A stretch of 64,000 bases of DNA, taken from positions 17,635,501 to 17,699,500 of the forward strand of contig OX031072.1 of assembly GCA_943736015.1 (NCBI GenBank), given 5' to 3'. Source of the DNA: Tridacna crocea. Lineage: Eukaryota > Mollusca > Bivalvia > Cardiida > Cardiidae. Both the position numbers and the translations under genes were made by a program. The notes beneath the pieces are model-generated. The model ran no database searches and had not been told where the DNA came from. It saw only the letters and a list, made by a program, of their open reading frames with translations. This document shows positions 1-10,780 of the stretch, piece after piece (within the stretch, counting starts at the first letter, position 1; each line of letters opens with the position of its first letter).

Positions 1-279
1 ACCGACCAGAAATTTCTTTATGCCTATCTTGAAATTATTTGTATATACTTTTGTTAGTTTCCAGAAAGGGAGGTAATTACTATCTCTCTTTGTAATGAAA
101 ATATATTGCTTTTAGATTATAAATGATTATTCTTGAAAAGACAAAAAGGGAAAAGTGGCTTGGTTAAAGCAGTACAATAACACTCTTTTTTAATCAGAGC
201 AAATTTTTGTAGGATAATATAATTGTGGAAATAGCTGTTTTGCATTAGGGGTCTACTACGTTAACCAACTATTCTTATG

Positions 280-360
280 GATATCCTTAGTATTGTTCTC
301 AAGAATTTTCTAGCTTTGTAAGCAACCTAACCTCTGATTGGCTACAGCAAACAGTTAAGT
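280..360 (+). repeat. Degenerate family D hairpin fragment
   Basis: The stretch carries AAGAATTTTCTAG, then CTCTGATTGGCTACAGC and a decayed TCAATCATAAATTGTG partner arm, which is the order of motifs seen in the better family D copies at 1424 and 2059. The ends are not recognisable. It is an old, eroded copy. Confidence 0.45.
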
Positions 361-1142
361 CAATCATAAATTGTGTTTTTTTCTTCTAAACTAGAATAAG
401 ACTTACGATGTTCATAAGATTGGTTAATAAATACTAACACCGATCCATGCTCAAGTCGCCCTGCAAGTCCAGCAAGACGATTGTCAGTACAAGGAGGCCT
501 TTCGAGGAAATGATAGTGACACGCCTACAAACAGTGTGCCATTCAAATTTGCTATATTCAAAACCAAGGTGTATGGGAACATGATAGTAAACAAGTAGCT
601 AGCCCACTCCTAAGCAACAGAAAGAATGAAAAGACAATTAATAGCTTTTCTTGTACCGTACAGCTTTCCTTTCAGAGTTCTCTATAACTCCTTTCGAAGA
701 AACCTATGACCCCTAGGGAGAAAGCTTTTAAAAAGAATCATGAGAAAAAAGGAAAAAAACGCCGGTTAACCCTTTCTATGTCTACCCTTTCAAAGACAGA
801 ATCCATTATTTGACCAACATTTAAGTTGTTGTTCACCTACACTTTCAGTTTCAACTGTCTAAACTTTTGTCGTCTGCTAAAGATTTTTAAACACCTTTCA
901 GTACTAGCCCGGATAATTACCTGATAAGCGAAAAGAGCCCAAGGACGTCTTATATTGAACCTGATGACAGATACATAAATAAAAGCAATATCGGCAATAA
1001 TTGAAGAGTGTATTGTCATCAAGTGATATCCTTTACCGTCAAGCAGCGGAGTCTAATATTTTTCCCGTGGATCTAACATAGAGTAAGTTACCGAAACATA
1101 AGATATTTTGTGGTAAAAAATGAAACGTACGGTGAAGCGGGC
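361..1142. other. No gene recognised
   Basis: AT-rich DNA with stop codons in all frames at short spacing. Short open frames at 837-1022 and 1039-1221 (minus) show no protein-like composition. A purine-rich patch at 715-760 may be a family A remnant but is too decayed to assign. Confidence 0.5.
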
Positions 1143-1207
1143 GGTGTAGATCTAAGATCAGACTGCATGTCGTGTGCTGTCTGATTTTGATGTACACCGA
1201 CCACCAC
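1143..1207. repeat. Hairpin related to family B core
   Basis: CGGTGTAGATCTAAGATCAG on the left is matched in reverse complement by CTGATTTTGATGTACACCG on the right, around a GCATGTCGTGTGC centre. The stem resembles the family B core (TGTAGATCAAGATCAGACTG) but the B termini are absent, so this is either an old truncated B copy or a sister family. Confidence 0.55.
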
Positions 1208-1423
1208 ATCGATGTCGTCATCTGTGGTAAAGAGGTTTAATAACTAAATGATTCCATAAAACTGCTGGATTACTCCCAGCGAGAGTTCCAACGGTCAATG
1301 GTCGAAGTCGATTAATACTTCATATCCCCCCGATCTACGGACAGTCGATTCCAATTAGACAGTTATTCACTGCTGGCTGTTACATACTGTTGTTTAGGTA
1401 TCATTACATAATATTCTCTACAG

Positions 1424-1612
1424 CGTATTCACCAACCTATCTTAAGAATATTCTTAGTCTTATTATCCATGGTTTTCTGAATTTGTCACACAACTTCTGA
1501 TTGGCTAAACCGAATGGTTTAGCCAATCAAAAGTTGTGTTACTCACAAATGAAGAAAAATCTGGAGAATAAGACAAAGACCGTTCTTAAGAATGGTTGGT
1601 GAATACGGGCCC
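1424..1612. mobile_element. Family D hairpin MITE, copy 1
   Basis: The terminal inverted repeats are CGTATTCACCAACC and GGTTGGTGAATACG, with a subterminal TTCTTAAGAATATTC / GTTCTTAAGAATGG pair. The centre is a near-perfect palindrome, ACTTCTGATTGGCTAAACC facing GGTTTAGCCAATCAAAAGT. There is no coding capacity, so it must be mobilised in trans. The right end continues as GGGCCC. I could not identify an unambiguous target duplication, so the superfamily is left open. Confidence 0.85.
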
Positions 1613-2058
1613 TTGGCCCATATTCGACTCGATCACAATAAACATTCGTTTAGAATGATTTGCGAAAATGGACCGTGACAAGTAAATGTGACGACATTCA
1701 AGAGAGTTGAATTTTGAAAACCAACAAAAATCACGACGACAACAAAGAAAGTGATAGAACCACTTTGCATTTCTTACGACGCTTCTTCTCCTTTAAAAAA
1801 CAAATCCCATCATTCGGATCTTCATTTATTCATCGTCAGAAAATGTTGGAATACTGACACGTCTACAGATTTGAAGTATGTTTATAGAAAGTTTTATTCA
1901 TTCTGTGTTAGATTTTTATCTTGCAGAATCTAAATGATGAAAGAAACTAACCATCAGTTAGAATGCGTAAGTATCAGTGAACAAGTATATAAGGCATCCG
2001 CCCACTGGGCAGGAGATCAGCACCTGACCCAAGTTGACACTCTTCGCTCTGGACACCT

Positions 2059-2256
2059 GGGCCCGTATTCACCAGCTATTCATAAGAGTATTCTTTGTCT
2101 TATTCTCCAGAATTTTCCACATTTTTAAGTAACGAAACTTCTGATTGGCTAGACCGAATAGTTTAGCCAATCAGAAGTTGTGTTACTTACAAATTCAGAA
2201 AACCTTGGAGAATAAGACTAAGAATATTCTGAAGAATGGTTGGTGAATACAAACCC
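2059..2256. mobile_element. Family D hairpin MITE, copy 2
   Basis: Begins GGGCCCGTATTCACCAGC and ends GGTTGGTGAATACAAACCC. The centre reads CTTCTGATTGGCTAGACC facing TTTAGCCAATCAGAAG. It is slightly longer than copy 1 because both GC-rich ends are kept. The short open frame at 1934-2128 runs across its left half and is a by-product. Confidence 0.88.
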
Positions 2257-2283
2257 AGGAGGATCGCGATTGGCAGGAAATAG

Positions 2284-2600
2284 GTTGAGACATCTTATAT
2301 AATCAACGTTATGATCAGTCCGTAGGCAGACTGTTTCCACTGGCTTGATTTCCCTTGTAACCATACAGAATCCAACCTTTTTATCCAAGGTAAATGATCA
2401 GAAGTTCACGCTTATCTTATTTCTCACTCTTCGCAAAGGCCATCAGGGGCGTTCAGTTCGCAGACAATATATCCTAGCGACATCTTTTATAATCTCCGTT
2501 TTTCACAAAGAAATACTGTGTCATCAGGCGGACTAATGTTTCTACTAACTTGATTTCCCTTGTAACCTCAAAGAACTCGGCCCTTATGTCCAACGTAATT
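2284..2600. repeat. Diverged tandem duplication, ~200 bp unit
   Basis: Two segments share CATCTT-TATAATC, then GGCGGACT/GGCAGACTG, then CTTGATTTCCCTTGTAACC, then a CC-rich TTATCCAAGG/TTATGTCCAACG end, about 200 bp apart. Identity is partial, so the duplication is old. No coding signal was seen in either copy. Confidence 0.5.
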
Positions 2601-3314
2601 ACAACACAAGTATTACATCATTTATCATTCCGACAGTCGCCCCTATCTTTAGTCTCGTAATCGGTTTTGTTAATCTCCCCTCGAAACTGTGAATCTCTGT
2701 ATATTCAAGGACTCTGTAGACCTCTTTCGGTTGAATATCAATTCTTTAATTAATTTACTAATTCCACTTTAAGACTAGACAGTGAATGCCTCTGGAATAA
2801 AGCACGGCTGTAATTCACATTGTACCTTCAGTCGCTGCTCTCTATTTACTGCATGAATTTTGTAAATATGTCTCGCAGTTGCATACAAACCCTTGTTTTC
2901 CAAGGAAATGTTTTATCTTTTTTAAATTGCATATCTTCGTTTTCTTAAGAAATGTATAAACATTTCACCTTAACTCTTTATCACACCGAATTCTAGTCTC
3001 AAAAGAGAAATTACTTTCCCTCTAAACTGCAAGGCTTTGTATATGCAATGGAGTTACATGATTAAGATAGGATAAAAAACACAAAAGTTCTAAAATTGTA
3101 GGCTGTTCAAAGTTTCCTAAGAGGTTTGTGGTTGAATTTTAGTATTTCTGTTTTCTTGTAAAGCATGTACCTTGTGCTTTATCTATTTTTGTATAGAAAG
3201 ATTTTACACTCGTTGTGCATTATTTTCATTTTATTTTGAACTTAACTGGATAGTTATTAAAACAGTTATTATTCGGAACTGAGCGAAAAATAGAATTTGC
3301 CCTCAGTTAGATTT
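2601..3314. other. No gene recognised
   Basis: AT-rich sequence with no long open frame, no tRNA boxes and no inverted repeat that I could match. It may include the decayed 3' flank of the Tc1-like relic that follows. Confidence 0.5.
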
Positions 3315-4366
3315 TGGATAACCGTTAGTGAAATGAAGTTCAATTCCTCTACAAGGAATGCTACAAGTTGCTGAACACTTTGATACTAGACATGACAAAT
3401 CGGATTTGTAACTCATTCCACACGTATTTAGTGAGATTTAACTCGTTTGAACAGGATGGCCAATCCATACTTTGGATACCCTCCTATTCGCAAATACTCT
3501 TGGAAGACATTGGCCGTGTGAAGACGAGCATTATTGTCATTTAAAATGACCCCATCGCCAACTGTACCGGCATACAACCTTAACTGTGTGTCGAAAATTT
3601 CATCTCTGTAGCGCTGAGGAGTCAATGTGCCTCGACTGAGCCAGCTCATTCCGCCCAATACGATGATAAAGCCACCCCCATACTGATCACACTCAGCAAT
3701 GTTTGCAGCATGAAATCTCTTCCCTGGCCTTCTTTAGACTCGAACACTCAATCGAAACTATATCGGTAGTTATCTGTAAAGAGGACAACTAACATGGTCC
3801 ATTGTCAAAGCAAATCGATGGTGCCAGTAGTTTGGAGATAGTGAAGTACAAAAACGTTGTCTCCTCGATCGGAGGCCACTTTCGTGCTGTCGTGTGCGTA
3901 CGGTTTGAGTGGAAATTGTGAACCCAGAAGCATTTTTAAGGTCATAACGAAGTTGGGTTCGAGTTGCAAAGCAATTTCTGAGAGCCTGGATGACCAAATA
4001 TATGTATTAATCATCAGCTACCGATGTAGCCATGCTCCTGCTATCACCATGTTATCTGTTATTACTGACGATAGATAGCATTGTCTTTTTGCGGTCTGCC
4101 AGAATCATAATAATATTGAAAACCACTATTCCTTTCTTCTAAAATGTCCGTTGAATTGTTTATGTAATGACACAAAGCCTTTTGTCCGTTTCCCTATTAT
4201 GTGTTTATTTTTCTATAGTTTGTATGTCAACAAAGGCTAGGATTATTATCTGAGAGTAGTAGGTGTACCATACTCGTGGTATTTGACCAGGCACACCAAG
4301 TGCCTTACCAACCTCACGATGAAGAGCCCCTTCTTCCAACATTCCAACTGTCCGCAACATGTCTTT
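3315..4366 (-). pseudogene. Tc1-like (IS630-Tc1-mariner) transposase pseudogene
   Basis: Read on the minus strand, fragments in different frames line up in the order expected of a Tc1-like DDE transposase. At 4366-4261 is the N-terminal helix-turn-helix (GMLEEGALHREVGKALGVP). At 4108-4065 is the DSGRPQK linker. At 3997-3770 is the second DNA-binding helix region (ISTQTVRTRQHESGLRSRR) and then the first catalytic block, where FTDNYR replaces the usual TDESR. At 3735-3430 is YGGG...GGMSW, PQRYRDEI and the second catalytic block NDNNARLH, where the residue normally Asp before N-A-R is Asn. After a frameshift near 3470, MDWP and LVEEL continue the C-terminal domain, but the last catalytic acid appears to be Lys. 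There are several stops and shifts, and about 110 bp of extra DNA sits between the first helix-turn-helix and the linker. No terminal repeats were found. It is a dead copy with no expected activity. Confidence 0.88.
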
Positions 4367-4389
4367 TGAAATTCGCATTAGTTATATTA

Positions 4390-5514
4390 GCGTCAAATCT
4401 TCGGACTTTCAAAAGAAAGTGAAGAATAAAGAGTGCACATAAGTTTGGTACATGTTTGCAGTGTCTCACAACACTATGCATTTGCAAGACTTGCACGAGG
4501 AATTTGTCGCAAAAGGTAATGTGTGTAATGGAGATCTTTGCGATACACTATCAAATGATTTCCAATAGCAACATCACAAAAATAATAATACAGGCTCTGC
4601 TATAATGCTAGGAAATTTTGGTGCTTAGCAAACTTTGAGTAGTATATTTTCCGTTGCACTGTAATCAAACTCTCCCTCGAAACTTTGAGAATTGCATGCT
4701 CCAAACACATGTAATTGATGTAGTGACACATCTCTTTCGACAAACTATCATTTTTTCGATTTTATGGAATAATTTGGTGTCAAGGGCAAAGCACAAATAC
4801 TGGGGAGATGGGAGAGGAGACCTCTATATGCTCCAACTTGTATATCTTATACGGTGTAGTATCGATTTTTCGAGTTTATCGGATAATTCGAAATCAAATC
4901 TACAATGACAATGCCTTTGAAGGCTACTTTGATTTTCACAGTTCTTAATTTATACCAAATATCATGATTACTGCGAGGATTCATCTATCTTTGTTAAAGA
5001 ACCAGCCATTCAGACATCTTTACGATAACTAAAATCACACAGATTTCTTTGTTCCACGCCCTCAATTAGTTTAACTTTAGGTCGTCAGATAAAGCCAACA
5101 AGCGGTTTTACTCTAGAAATAGGACCACAAAAGAGCCAGTTCGATGTTACACTATTCAAGAAAGTCAAGAAAAAAGGCAGACACTTTAAATTAAAGATTT
5201 GACGGTACTTTTGGAGAAGTCTGATCTTGACCTCCATTAACAGCAAAGACAATTAAAGTAGTGAAAGGCATTTTGATGGTCAAAACCGTGCGATAGGAAT
5301 AAACAGATTCAACATGCAGATGCATTTGAAGTGTAAGCATTTTGGGGGTTACATTCTATAAGTGAGAATCGAATGGTTCCGTCAGCTTCTCGAAAAATTG
5401 AGAGGAAAGAAGAAATTAATTGTACCAAACAATTTCTCATTTTATTAAGGATGTTTCTATACTGGAAACAGAGAATTACGTCCCGTTTGTATTTACATTT
5501 TGAAATGATAAACT
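4390..5514. other. No gene recognised
   Basis: Unassigned AT-rich DNA between the transposase relic and the next family D element. Open frames such as 4654-4908 and 5373-5576 are short and show no family resemblance. Confidence 0.5.
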
Positions 5515-5703
5515 GGGTCTGTATTCACCCACCATTCTGGAGAATATTCTTAATCTTATTCTCCAAGGTTTTCTAAATTTATAAGTAACAAAACTTCTGA
5601 TTGGCTACACCGAATGGTTAAGCCAATCAGAAGTTGTGATACTTACAAATGAAGAAATCCTAGAGAATAAAACAACGAACGAATGGTTGATGAATATAGG
5701 CCC
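5515..5703. mobile_element. Family D hairpin MITE, copy 3
   Basis: Runs from GGGTCTGTATTCACCCACC to GGTTGATGAATATAGGCCC. The central palindrome is CTTCTGATTGGCTACACC facing TTAAGCCAATCAGAAG. The right subterminal block has lost part of the TTCTTAAGAAT segment relative to copies 1 and 2. Confidence 0.85.
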
Positions 5704-5999
5704 TTGTCATCGGCGGATACTCTAAATTTCAGTAAGCATGTTGTTTTGGAATTGATAAAATTCTGATCTGTGAAAAGCGGGTCTAACGCATCTGCAAAAA
5801 AAAAAAGTTTCGACGCAAGTCAGCTATACGGACTGACAGACAGGCTGACTTGAATGGAAACTTTCACTTTGCTTTTAGAAATATTCCACATGCCCAAGTA
5901 CTTCTCTCCACTGCATTTTAGCTGGCGTTCAGTTAAAAATGACTTTATTGATCCATACTACACTAGCAACCATTAAATAAGCGTTTTGTTTTCATTCAT

Positions 6000-6229
6000 T
6001 TGACCCTTTACCACACAATGGCGACTGTTGACGACCCTGACGTAGAAGCCTTTTGGAAACATTGTGGGGAAAAAGGAGAGAATGCTGGTAACCAGCATTT
6101 TCTCCTTTTCCAACAGTGTTTTTACCATTCCCATAACAAATTTTAACTTTTTAGTCACATTTATTTTGTCGTCTGCAAATGTTTTCAATTTGGGCCAATC
6201 TATAAATTTGTCGTTTTGTAAAAAGTTAA
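6000..6229 (+). mobile_element. Family A hairpin MITE (piggyBac-like ends), copy 1
   Basis: Family description: about 229 bp, TTAA-type target at both ends, CCCTTTACC at the left and GGTAAAGGG at the right. The left arm has CAATCCC and GACCCTGAG, the right arm has GTCGTCTGCAAATGC and TCTAAAATTTTGTCGTTTGG, and the centre is a long hairpin, AACATTGTGGGAAAAGGAG...GCTGGTTACCAGC...CTCCTTTTCCCACAATG. There is no open frame, so it is non-autonomous. This copy is full length (TTGACCC...AAGTTAA) with the centre GCTGGTAACCAGC intact. Two opposed short open frames at 5973-6285 are by-products of the hairpin. Confidence 0.9.
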
Positions 6230-7604
6230 AGCCTTACTTTGTCTGTTTACATGTGCCAAAATATATAGAAGTAAAAAGCCAATAAACTGTTTGAAAACAA
6301 TTATTCTGACTTCTACATGCTTTTCTAAAGAAGCCATCTTGTGTAAAGTCGATGGCTGGAATATTCACAGAATGCATGACATATTAAACTCATAAAACGA
6401 CAACACGATAGGTCCGACATCGGACTGCATATCTTCGGTAGTCTGGTTTTATTCTCTTCTGTCTGTACAAACACCTTTTGAAATAAATGGTTCTTTAGCC
6501 GTTGAATATCTTATCATTAATGTCAGACTTGAAACGAAATAACAAAATCAAGCGTATCAATTTTGTACGGTGAAATCCAATTACGAAGCGCTTTCTTACA
6601 GCGCAATATTACAGATAAGACAATGTTTGTCTATTTTCTAGTTATGATGAGCGTTTTGAAACTTAATGGAATTATTAACTGACGTGTCAAGTGTAAATTG
6701 AAAATACTGATTCTTTCACTCTGTACAACACTTCAGACCATATAAATCGGTCATACTGAGTAAGTGGAAGACGACAAATCTAGATCTATTGACGTTTACA
6801 ATCTTATCAAACTTCAATATAATCTCTAACTAATTAAGTACGGCGATACTTAGCAAATCGTCTGTAGTCTAGAGAAAAAGGGACAAAAAGGAAACACTTT
6901 TTTTTTCAATGGCAATCTCTTATTGTGCTGTTGTTTCTGAAAATATTTTAAAATTTGGCGCCAGAGTTCCGCAAAGACCTGTAGGAATGTCACATGGCCA
7001 AGAACACGTGTCGGTTACGAGGAGTCAAATCAGTACAATAACGTCATATCTGATGTAATGAAAATATACATGCAACGTTTGTAAAAATTCCAATACGGCC
7101 ACTCTGTCATTTAAATGCCCAAAATTACAGCTTGTTGCCTTAATTTTCCATAAAGCGTCTATACGCTGGTAGCCGTAAACACATTTAGATGTACTTACGT
7201 TCTTTCTTTAATTTTTTTTTTATTTTCGGCATGAAAACTTATTAGAGCCTTTAAAAATTATATAAATCAAAATTTCTTTTAACAAACAAGACAGACATAC
7301 AAACGTTTAAACAGTTTTTAAACGTTGTTTAAACATGTCATGTTCTTGGACAGTTCGACCTGTGTATTTGTAAAATGCAACCTAGCAGGTGATAATGGCT
7401 TTTACAATCAATTGAATTAGGCTATATCACAACCACAGCTGCTTCTAATTTATATATTTCCTTAGTTGCACAAGTTCAGTAGGGTCTCTGCGGTATCTTG
7501 TCCAAAGGCAATCCCACAACAAGCTAGTACCGCTAGATGAAGATCTAACCATGTATCCCTGGATTAAAAATCCATAATTAGAATCTCTGATTTGACAGTT
7601 TCCA
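6230..7604. other. No gene recognised; weak family B-like trace
   Basis: AT-rich DNA with very few open frames. At about 6400-6465 TCGGACTGCAT...AGTCTGG hints at an eroded family B core. Nothing else could be assigned. Confidence 0.4.
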
Positions 7605-7760
7605 GTTTTAAGCCTTTAACACACAAGCCCTTGTCTCTAGCGATTTTTAAGGGGAAAAAAAATAAGAAGCCTTTGAAAATAAAATGTAGGAGAAAATGCT
7701 GCCAATCATTTCTCCACTTTACCACACTTTTTTCTGTCATTCCAAAGACTAATAGATCTA
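7605..7760. repeat. Degenerate family A copy
   Basis: AAGCCTTTGAAAATAAAATG, GGAGAAAATGCTGCC and the partner TCATTTCTCC keep the family A order, but both termini and the right arm are decayed. The opposed open frames 7564-7773 and 7592-7798 arise from the imperfect hairpin. Confidence 0.5.
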
Positions 7761-8390
7761 ACACAACAGCCATATTCAGTTTGGTGTCTACGAAATAACT
7801 CAGTACTTTATTTTAGTTATTTAGCAGGATAAAGGTTAAATCAGAATTTGCTAAATAATTTATCGGATACAGGCTTTAATAATTAAGAGAAAGGAGACTT
7901 TTCACTGCTACGTTTGACGATGACAAAGTACAACATTAGTGTATATACCATTTAAGAATGATTTTCTTTCTAAACCATTTATTTACCCCCACTAAGTGCC
8001 TTAGACGAAAACAATAATTTTTGCAGACGGTATACATTAAGGTCAGACTACAAACTGTGTCTTCAGTGTGGAGAGTTTTGAACACTTTGTTTAGAATTGG
8101 ACACCCCATCTTATACATCAGGTTAAAACCTGCAAATGGTTGTTCAAGTCTCTAAATGCTTTCGGGTGACGCATAAAAATACTAATACGTACAACAACAT
8201 GATTATCCGTCATAGTATGTGCCAAGGTATAAATAGGCACCACGTGGTATCGAATGACAATTGCACCTCTTGAATATTTGTGTCATAGATGGACCCACAA
8301 ATACACCTGCAAAATACAAATGTGCATATTTCTACCGATTCTAAATTATCATTACATTCATCTGGAACTAATAATAAGAAGTAGGTCAGT

Positions 8391-8573
8391 GCCGATGTAA
8401 TGTAGAGAAATGACCCTCGCCTACAAAATGACCCATATGTCATTTCTCTATGTAGAGAAATGGTCTGGGTCATCATACTATGTAGAGAAATTACCCCAGA
8501 AGTCATTTCACTACGTAGAATAATGACCCGGGTCATTTTGTAGGGAAGGGTCATTTCTCGGCATTGCACCGGC
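8391..8573. mobile_element. Family E palindromic-unit MITE, copy 1
   Basis: Inverted ends GCCGATGTAATG / GCATTGCACCGGC are followed inward by AGAGAAATGACCCT and CCTACAAAATGACCC and their complements. The interior is a chain of units of the form CTAYGTAGAGAAATGACC...GGTCATTTCTCTACG, each itself a palindrome about TAYGTA. The 119-residue minus-strand open frame at 8210-8569 crosses it and has no protein-like features outside the repeat. Confidence 0.85.
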
Positions 8574-8887
8574 TTATACAGCTACACCAAGACAAGAATC
8601 CTCAAAGACCTCAAAGATTTTTTTCTATATTCCTCCGGAAAACTTTCTTTATGCCATGATGGATTGGGTAATCTCGGTATTTACAAAGTCTATACATATA
8701 CAAAATTCCTTGAGGACGACAAGGATATACTATTTCGTTCAAAAGCTAAGAGGGAAAAAAAGAATTAGACCGTACCACTGGGTATACAAGTCCATTACAA
8801 GATAGAACTGTTATCTTATACTTCTTCAGAATTAATCTATTCTCTGTCTATTCAAACTCGGCTTTTTCGCTTCGGTTTGTTATTTCT

Positions 8888-9105
8888 TTAACCCTTTATG
8901 AAACGATCATGTGTTAAACGACCCTGAAGAGTGAGGTTTTCGGAAAAACTGTTAGAAAAAGGGAAAAATGCTGGTAACCAGCATTTCTCATTTTACCTCT
9001 ACTAAAGCAAATGGCATTGTTAGAAATAGATGCAAGCATCTGATTTGCCGTTTGCATGTCGTCCCAATCTGAAAAAGTCTGACATTATGTCATCTGGTAG
9101 AGTTA
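8888..9105 (+). mobile_element. Family A MITE, copy 2 (diverged)
   Basis: Starts TTAACCCTTTATG, keeps GACCCTGAAG and the core GCTGGTAACCAGC, and ends CATCTGGTAGAGTTA. The outer stem is partly lost (GGAAAAACTGTTAG against ACCTCTACT), so this is an older insertion. Confidence 0.75.
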
Positions 9106-9178
9106 GCTCTATGGTATAGTAATGTAACCAAGTTATTGTTCCCGCGTTTTTTCTTTTCTTTGTCTTACAACCCATTAA

Positions 9179-9275
9179 TAACTTGTCGTTTTTTACGGTA
9201 GGTACAAAATAATCTGTACCATAATGGCATTATGATACAGATTATTTTGTACCTACCGTAAAAAACGACAAGTTA
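9179..9275. repeat. 97 bp near-perfect palindrome
   Basis: The arms 9179-9226 and 9228-9275 are reverse complements over 48 bases with a single mismatch (TGTACCATA against TATGATACA) around one central G. The ends are TAACTTGTCG and CGACAAGTTA. The left flank is TAA-rich and the right flank begins AAAC. It is probably a minimal, recently inserted palindromic MITE. A tRNA-derived SINE begins 15 bases downstream. Confidence 0.9.
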
Positions 9276-9290
9276 AACACATAATAGTCT

Positions 9291-9500
9291 GTGGTGTCCG
9301 TGGTCGTGAGGTAGAGCGTCGGCCTCATAACCTAAAGGTCCCGAGTTCGATACCCGCGAGCGGGTGTCAACTTTCGGATTTTTCATTGGCCCCGTATTCG
9401 GCGCGAGTTCTGGTGTAGTTTCCAGGAAGCAGAATCGAGAGAGATTAGCATAAGTTGTAAGAACTTGTTTCTCAATCGATGTAAAATAAATATGTTTAGT
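9291..9500 (+). mobile_element. tRNA-derived SINE, intact boxes
   Basis: GTGGTCGTGAGGTAGAGCG gives a pol III A-box-like segment and GAGTTCGATACC a B box, with tRNA-like spacing. The following GCGAGCGGGTGTC does not complete a tRNA acceptor stem. The body continues with CATTGGCCCCGTATTCGGCG and AACTTGTTTCTCAATCGATG to an A-rich end. A second copy at 25383 defines it as an interspersed family. Confidence 0.75.
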
Positions 9501-9594
9501 TTAATCAACACTTGAAGTTTTTCCACTAACGACAAAATTTAAGGTTAGTCCGTGTCGAAAAAAAAATCCAGACAGTGAAATAAATACGGCTCAA

Positions 9595-9740
9595 AAGAGA
9601 CCTTTATCGCAAAGATAAAACACTTTGTGGGAAAAGTAGAAAAAATGCTGGATACCAGCAATTTCCCTTTTACCTACAATGTTTTCAAAAGGCTTCTATT
9701 TCGGGGTCATAAAAACCAGGGATTGTTAGGTAAAGGGTAA
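9595..9740 (-). mobile_element. Family A MITE, copy 3 (5' part decayed)
   Basis: The hairpin CACTTTGTGGGAAAAG...GCTGGATACCAGC...TACAATGTTTTC is followed by GGGGTCATAAAAACCAGGGA and TTAGGTAAAGGGTAA, the family A left arm in reverse. The opposite end is not recognisable. Confidence 0.7.
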
Positions 9741-9884
9741 ATGTATCTCCGTGATGCATTATGTAAAACAAAAATAGTCATCACATAATCATGGCTCTAT
9801 AAATCCATTTTGCCTGACAACCAACACAATTATGAAGCAGAGTGGTCCTTGGCCTAGCATAAAATTGACAAAGAGCAAAAAGTG

Positions 9885-9935
9885 TCAACCTAGATCAGCC
9901 TGCGCGGACTGCGCAGGCTGATCTAGGTCGATTCT
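9885..9935. repeat. Short hairpin GATCAGCCTGCGCGGA
   Basis: AACCTAGATCAGCCTGCGC and GCGCAGGCTGATCTAGGT are exact reverse complements around GGACT. The stem is GC-rich for this region and resembles, but is not identical to, the family B core. No other copy with this core was noticed here. Confidence 0.7.
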
Positions 9936-9959
9936 TTTAGCAGATGTATTAAAAACCCA

Positions 9960-10030
9960 TTTTCACAGAGAAAAGAAGGTACGATGCTGATTACAGCACT
10001 TTTCTTCTTTTCCAACATCGATATCGAAAA
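9960..10030. repeat. Degenerate family A core
   Basis: CAGAGAAAAGAAGG...GCTGATTACAGC...CTTCTTTTCCAACAT keeps only the hairpin centre. It lies about 45 bases left of a full copy. Confidence 0.5.
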
Positions 10031-10073
10031 TATTCTCCGTTTGGTTTGGTTGATATTGGAGTTTAACGCCTCT

Positions 10074-10296
10074 TTAACTCAAACAACAATATTTCAGGCT
10101 TGTCCAAATCGAAAGCATATGCAGTTGACGAAATAAAAGTGACTGAAAATTTGAAATTTGTCAAGTGAAGCCTTAGAAAACATTGTGGGAAAAGGAGAAA
10201 GTGCTGGTTAGCAGCATTTTCTCCTTTTCCCATAATATTTTCTAAGGCTTCTTTCTCAGGGTCGTCAAAAGTAGGGATTGTTTGGTAAAAGGTTAA
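10074..10296 (-). mobile_element. Family A MITE, copy 4, full length
   Basis: In reverse orientation: TTAACTCAAACAAC at the left with GCTTGTCCAAATCG and GCAGTTGACG of the right arm, the core GCTGGTTAGCAGC, then GGCTTCTTTCTCAGGGTCG and TTTGGTAAAAGGTTAA. It serves as the empty-site reference for the interrupted copy at 21237. Confidence 0.88.
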
Positions 10297-10570
10297 CGGC
10301 TCAGGTCATATCACGGCGGCTAGGGCAGTTTTTCGAGTGAACATTCCTGACTTTCTCACACCGGCGCTTACACAATTTTCTTTCTATGTCACTAGCTACT
10401 TTTTCTTTCAAATGCATCAGAAGAAAAATGCTAAAAATCGCCCGAAAGACAATTTGTCTAAAACGTGTATCGAGCTCACAACCATCAGGTCAAAAGTCTG
10501 ATACTCAAACCGCTAATCTACCCGGGGCCAGGCAAAGCAATTGTTCTTGCAGCCATAACACCAAGGCATT

Positions 10571-10780
10571 TTGACCCTTAAGCTGCTAAGCGCGACTCAT
10601 TGATCTTTAGCCGATAGCGTAGATCAAGATCAGACTGCACAGAAAGTGCAGTCTGGCCTTCGATCTACACTGTCCGACAAGGCGATATTATTCCCAGAAA
10701 CATGCCTTTGAAATAACAATATTTGTATTTCGTATAAAAAAAATAAAATCGTCATAGTTATTTAGCAGAATAATGGTTAA
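10571..10780 (+). mobile_element. Family B hairpin MITE (piggyBac-like ends), copy 1
   Basis: Family description: about 210 bp, TTAA then CCCTTAGGCTGCTAAGCGCG at the left and TTATTTAGCAGGATAAGGG then TTAA at the right. An off-centre hairpin, TGTAGATCAAGATCAGACTG...CAGTCTGATCTTGGATCTAC, sits nearer the left end. The right part is unpaired AT-rich DNA (CTTTGAAATAGCAATATT...TTTCATTTTAG). There is no open frame. This copy starts TTGACCCTTAAGCTGC and ends AATGGTTAA, with an intact core GCACAGAAAGTGC. Confidence 0.9.

Noticed and set aside
8210-8569. 119-codon minus-strand gene
   Set aside because: Most of its N-terminal half is family E repeat (MTLPYKMTRVIILRSEMT, also read at 27424), so it is not an independent gene.
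9291-9365. Functional tRNA gene
   Set aside because: A and B boxes are present but no acceptor stem or proper anticodon arm can be paired, and the sequence continues as a repeat shared with 25383.
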